Assembly: GCA_041477815.1 (NCBI GenBank)
Contig: JBGOUV010000194.1
Span: 1-12,521, forward strand
Reading direction: 5' to 3'
From: JBGOUV01 sp041477815
GTDB taxonomy: Bacteria > Acidobacteriota > Terriglobia > Bryobacterales > JACQDG01
Length of the DNA: 12,521 bases
Each line of letters opens with the position of its first letter. Position 1 is the stretch's first letter. Shown here in pieces: positions 12,063-12,521 of this stretch. Position numbers and translations under genes: made by a program. Below the pieces are notes generated by a model. That model ran no database searches. It was not told where the DNA came from and worked only from the letters and a program-made list of their open reading frames with translations.

Positions 12063-12521
12063 GGGATTCTCCTTGGCGCCGGCTCTGGCGCCGTCTTGTT
12101 CCACTCTACCAGAAGATCCGCCACCTGGCGCTGGACGGCTGCGGCCGACCGCAGCTTCACCTGCTCGTAGCCCCGAATGCCGTCCGGACTGCGCGCCAGC
12201 TGCACGGCCAGCTCGTGGTTCTCCGCCTGGAGACCAGCCAGGAGGGTCTCCAGGATCTGCTCGTACCAGGCGATCAGCTCCCGCTCCTTGCGCCGGAGGG
12301 CGGCCAGGCCGAACACGTCGAGCGGAGTCCCGCGCAGGCGGCGCAAACCGGCCAGCGCGCGCAGGACCGGCCGGAACCAGGGTCCCAGGGACAGCTTCTG
12401 CTTGAGACCCAGGGCGCGCAGCAGGGGCGGGTGCAGGTGATAGACCAGGCGCTCGGGCGCTTCAAACTGTCCCTTCGCCGACTGGTCGAAGCAGGGTTTG
12501 GCCAGCAAGCGTGCCACCTCG
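12059..12521 (-). CDS. Indolepyruvate:ferredoxin oxidoreductase, C-terminal end (cut by window edge)
   Basis: 153 residues are visible; the frame is open through base 12521, so the N-terminal majority (fused enzymes of this family are about 1,150 residues) is outside. EVARLLAKPCFDQ near the edge, YHLHPPLL, GPWFRPVLRALAGLRRLRGTPLDVFG, RKERELIAWYEQILETLL and ENHELAVQLARSPDGIRGYEQVK match, from memory, the order of the C-terminal DUF6537 region of indolepyruvate ferredoxin oxidoreductases. These cytoplasmic enzymes oxidatively decarboxylate aryl-2-oxoacids with CoA, TPP and Fe-S clusters, reducing ferredoxin. The catalytic domains are not visible, so substrate is inferred from family only. The GTG at 12517 is an internal valine codon, not a start. 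The gene overlaps the DUF362 gene by 4 bases and leads a minus-strand operon. Confidence 0.85.
   Translation of the reverse strand, partial: EVARLLAKPCFDQSAKGQFEAPERLVYHLHPPLLRALGLKQKLSLGPWFRPVLRALAGLRRLRGTPLDVFGLAALRRKERELIAWYEQILETLLAGLQAENHELAVQLARSPDGIRGYEQVKLRSAAAVQRQVADLLVEWNKTAPEPAPRRIP
12069..12074 (-). promoter_or_regulatory. Shine-Dalgarno of the DUF362 gene
   Basis: AAGGAG on the minus strand, 6 bases before ATG 12062 and inside the final codons of the oxidoreductase gene. It decides the start and lets the DUF362 gene be translated well despite the 4-base overlap. Confidence 0.8.

Noticed and set aside
7884..12170. Three long plus-strand frames (7884-9269, 9689-11125, 10938-12170)
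   Set aside because: They are antisense to the minus-strand repeat-protein/DUF362 genes, which have signal peptides and recognisable domains. High GC explains the open antisense frames.
1..12521. CRISPR array, insertion sequence ends or prophage
   Set aside because: No regularly spaced repeats, transposase, integrase or phage structural genes were seen on either strand; the only hint is the short fragment at 1900-2097.

Overview
The window is high-GC bacterial DNA that looks like an Acidobacteriota chromosome, probably the Solibacter/Bryobacter side of the phylum. This is inferred from three things: a gene of the lineage-typical family with an STGPxTPEGKARSSQNA-type N-terminus, exported proteins built of carboxypeptidase-regulatory-like beta-sandwich repeats, and a Tat-exported DUF362 protein. 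No 16S rRNA or other taxonomic marker is present. I see no tRNA, rRNA, CRISPR array or intact insertion sequence.

Left part (1-2154). A B12-binding-type radical SAM gene runs off the left edge. It is joined by a 4-base ATGA overlap to an upstream class IV PLP aminotransferase, both on the minus strand. An OsmC-family thiol protein gene diverges from the aminotransferase across only 36 bp. The following 300 bp hold a short coding-like fragment, possibly a decayed winged-helix tail, and a tandem 7-base repeat.

Middle (2155-7183). An M16 zinc metallopeptidase (minus) and rlmN (plus) diverge. rlmN converges, 5 bp apart, on a membrane-fusion/efflux adaptor gene (minus) with a long glycine-rich insertion. 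Upstream of the adaptor, on the same strand, is a DapA/NAL-superfamily aldolase that lacks the arginine diagnostic of true dihydrodipicolinate synthase. Several starts in this part share one layout: a -10-like hexamer, often with an upstream TGn, ends 6-8 bases before the start codon, which predicts leaderless mRNAs.

Right part (7184-12521). A lineage-specific hypothetical gene (plus) has a perfect extended -10, a leader hairpin and a good Shine-Dalgarno. Facing it is a minus-strand operon read from the right edge: the C-terminal end of an indolepyruvate:ferredoxin oxidoreductase gene, a Tat-exported DUF362 protein, and two tandem exported carboxypeptidase-regulatory-like repeat proteins. The junctions are ATGA overlap, 13-bp gap and ATGA overlap. 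A cytoplasmic 2-oxoacid oxidoreductase is thus tied to three predicted exported proteins.

Most of the window is ordinary chromosomal housekeeping and envelope content. The parts most worth follow-up are the leaderless-start geometry, the radical SAM/aminotransferase pair, the oxidoreductase-DUF362-repeat-protein operon and the lineage-specific gene at 7184-7807.
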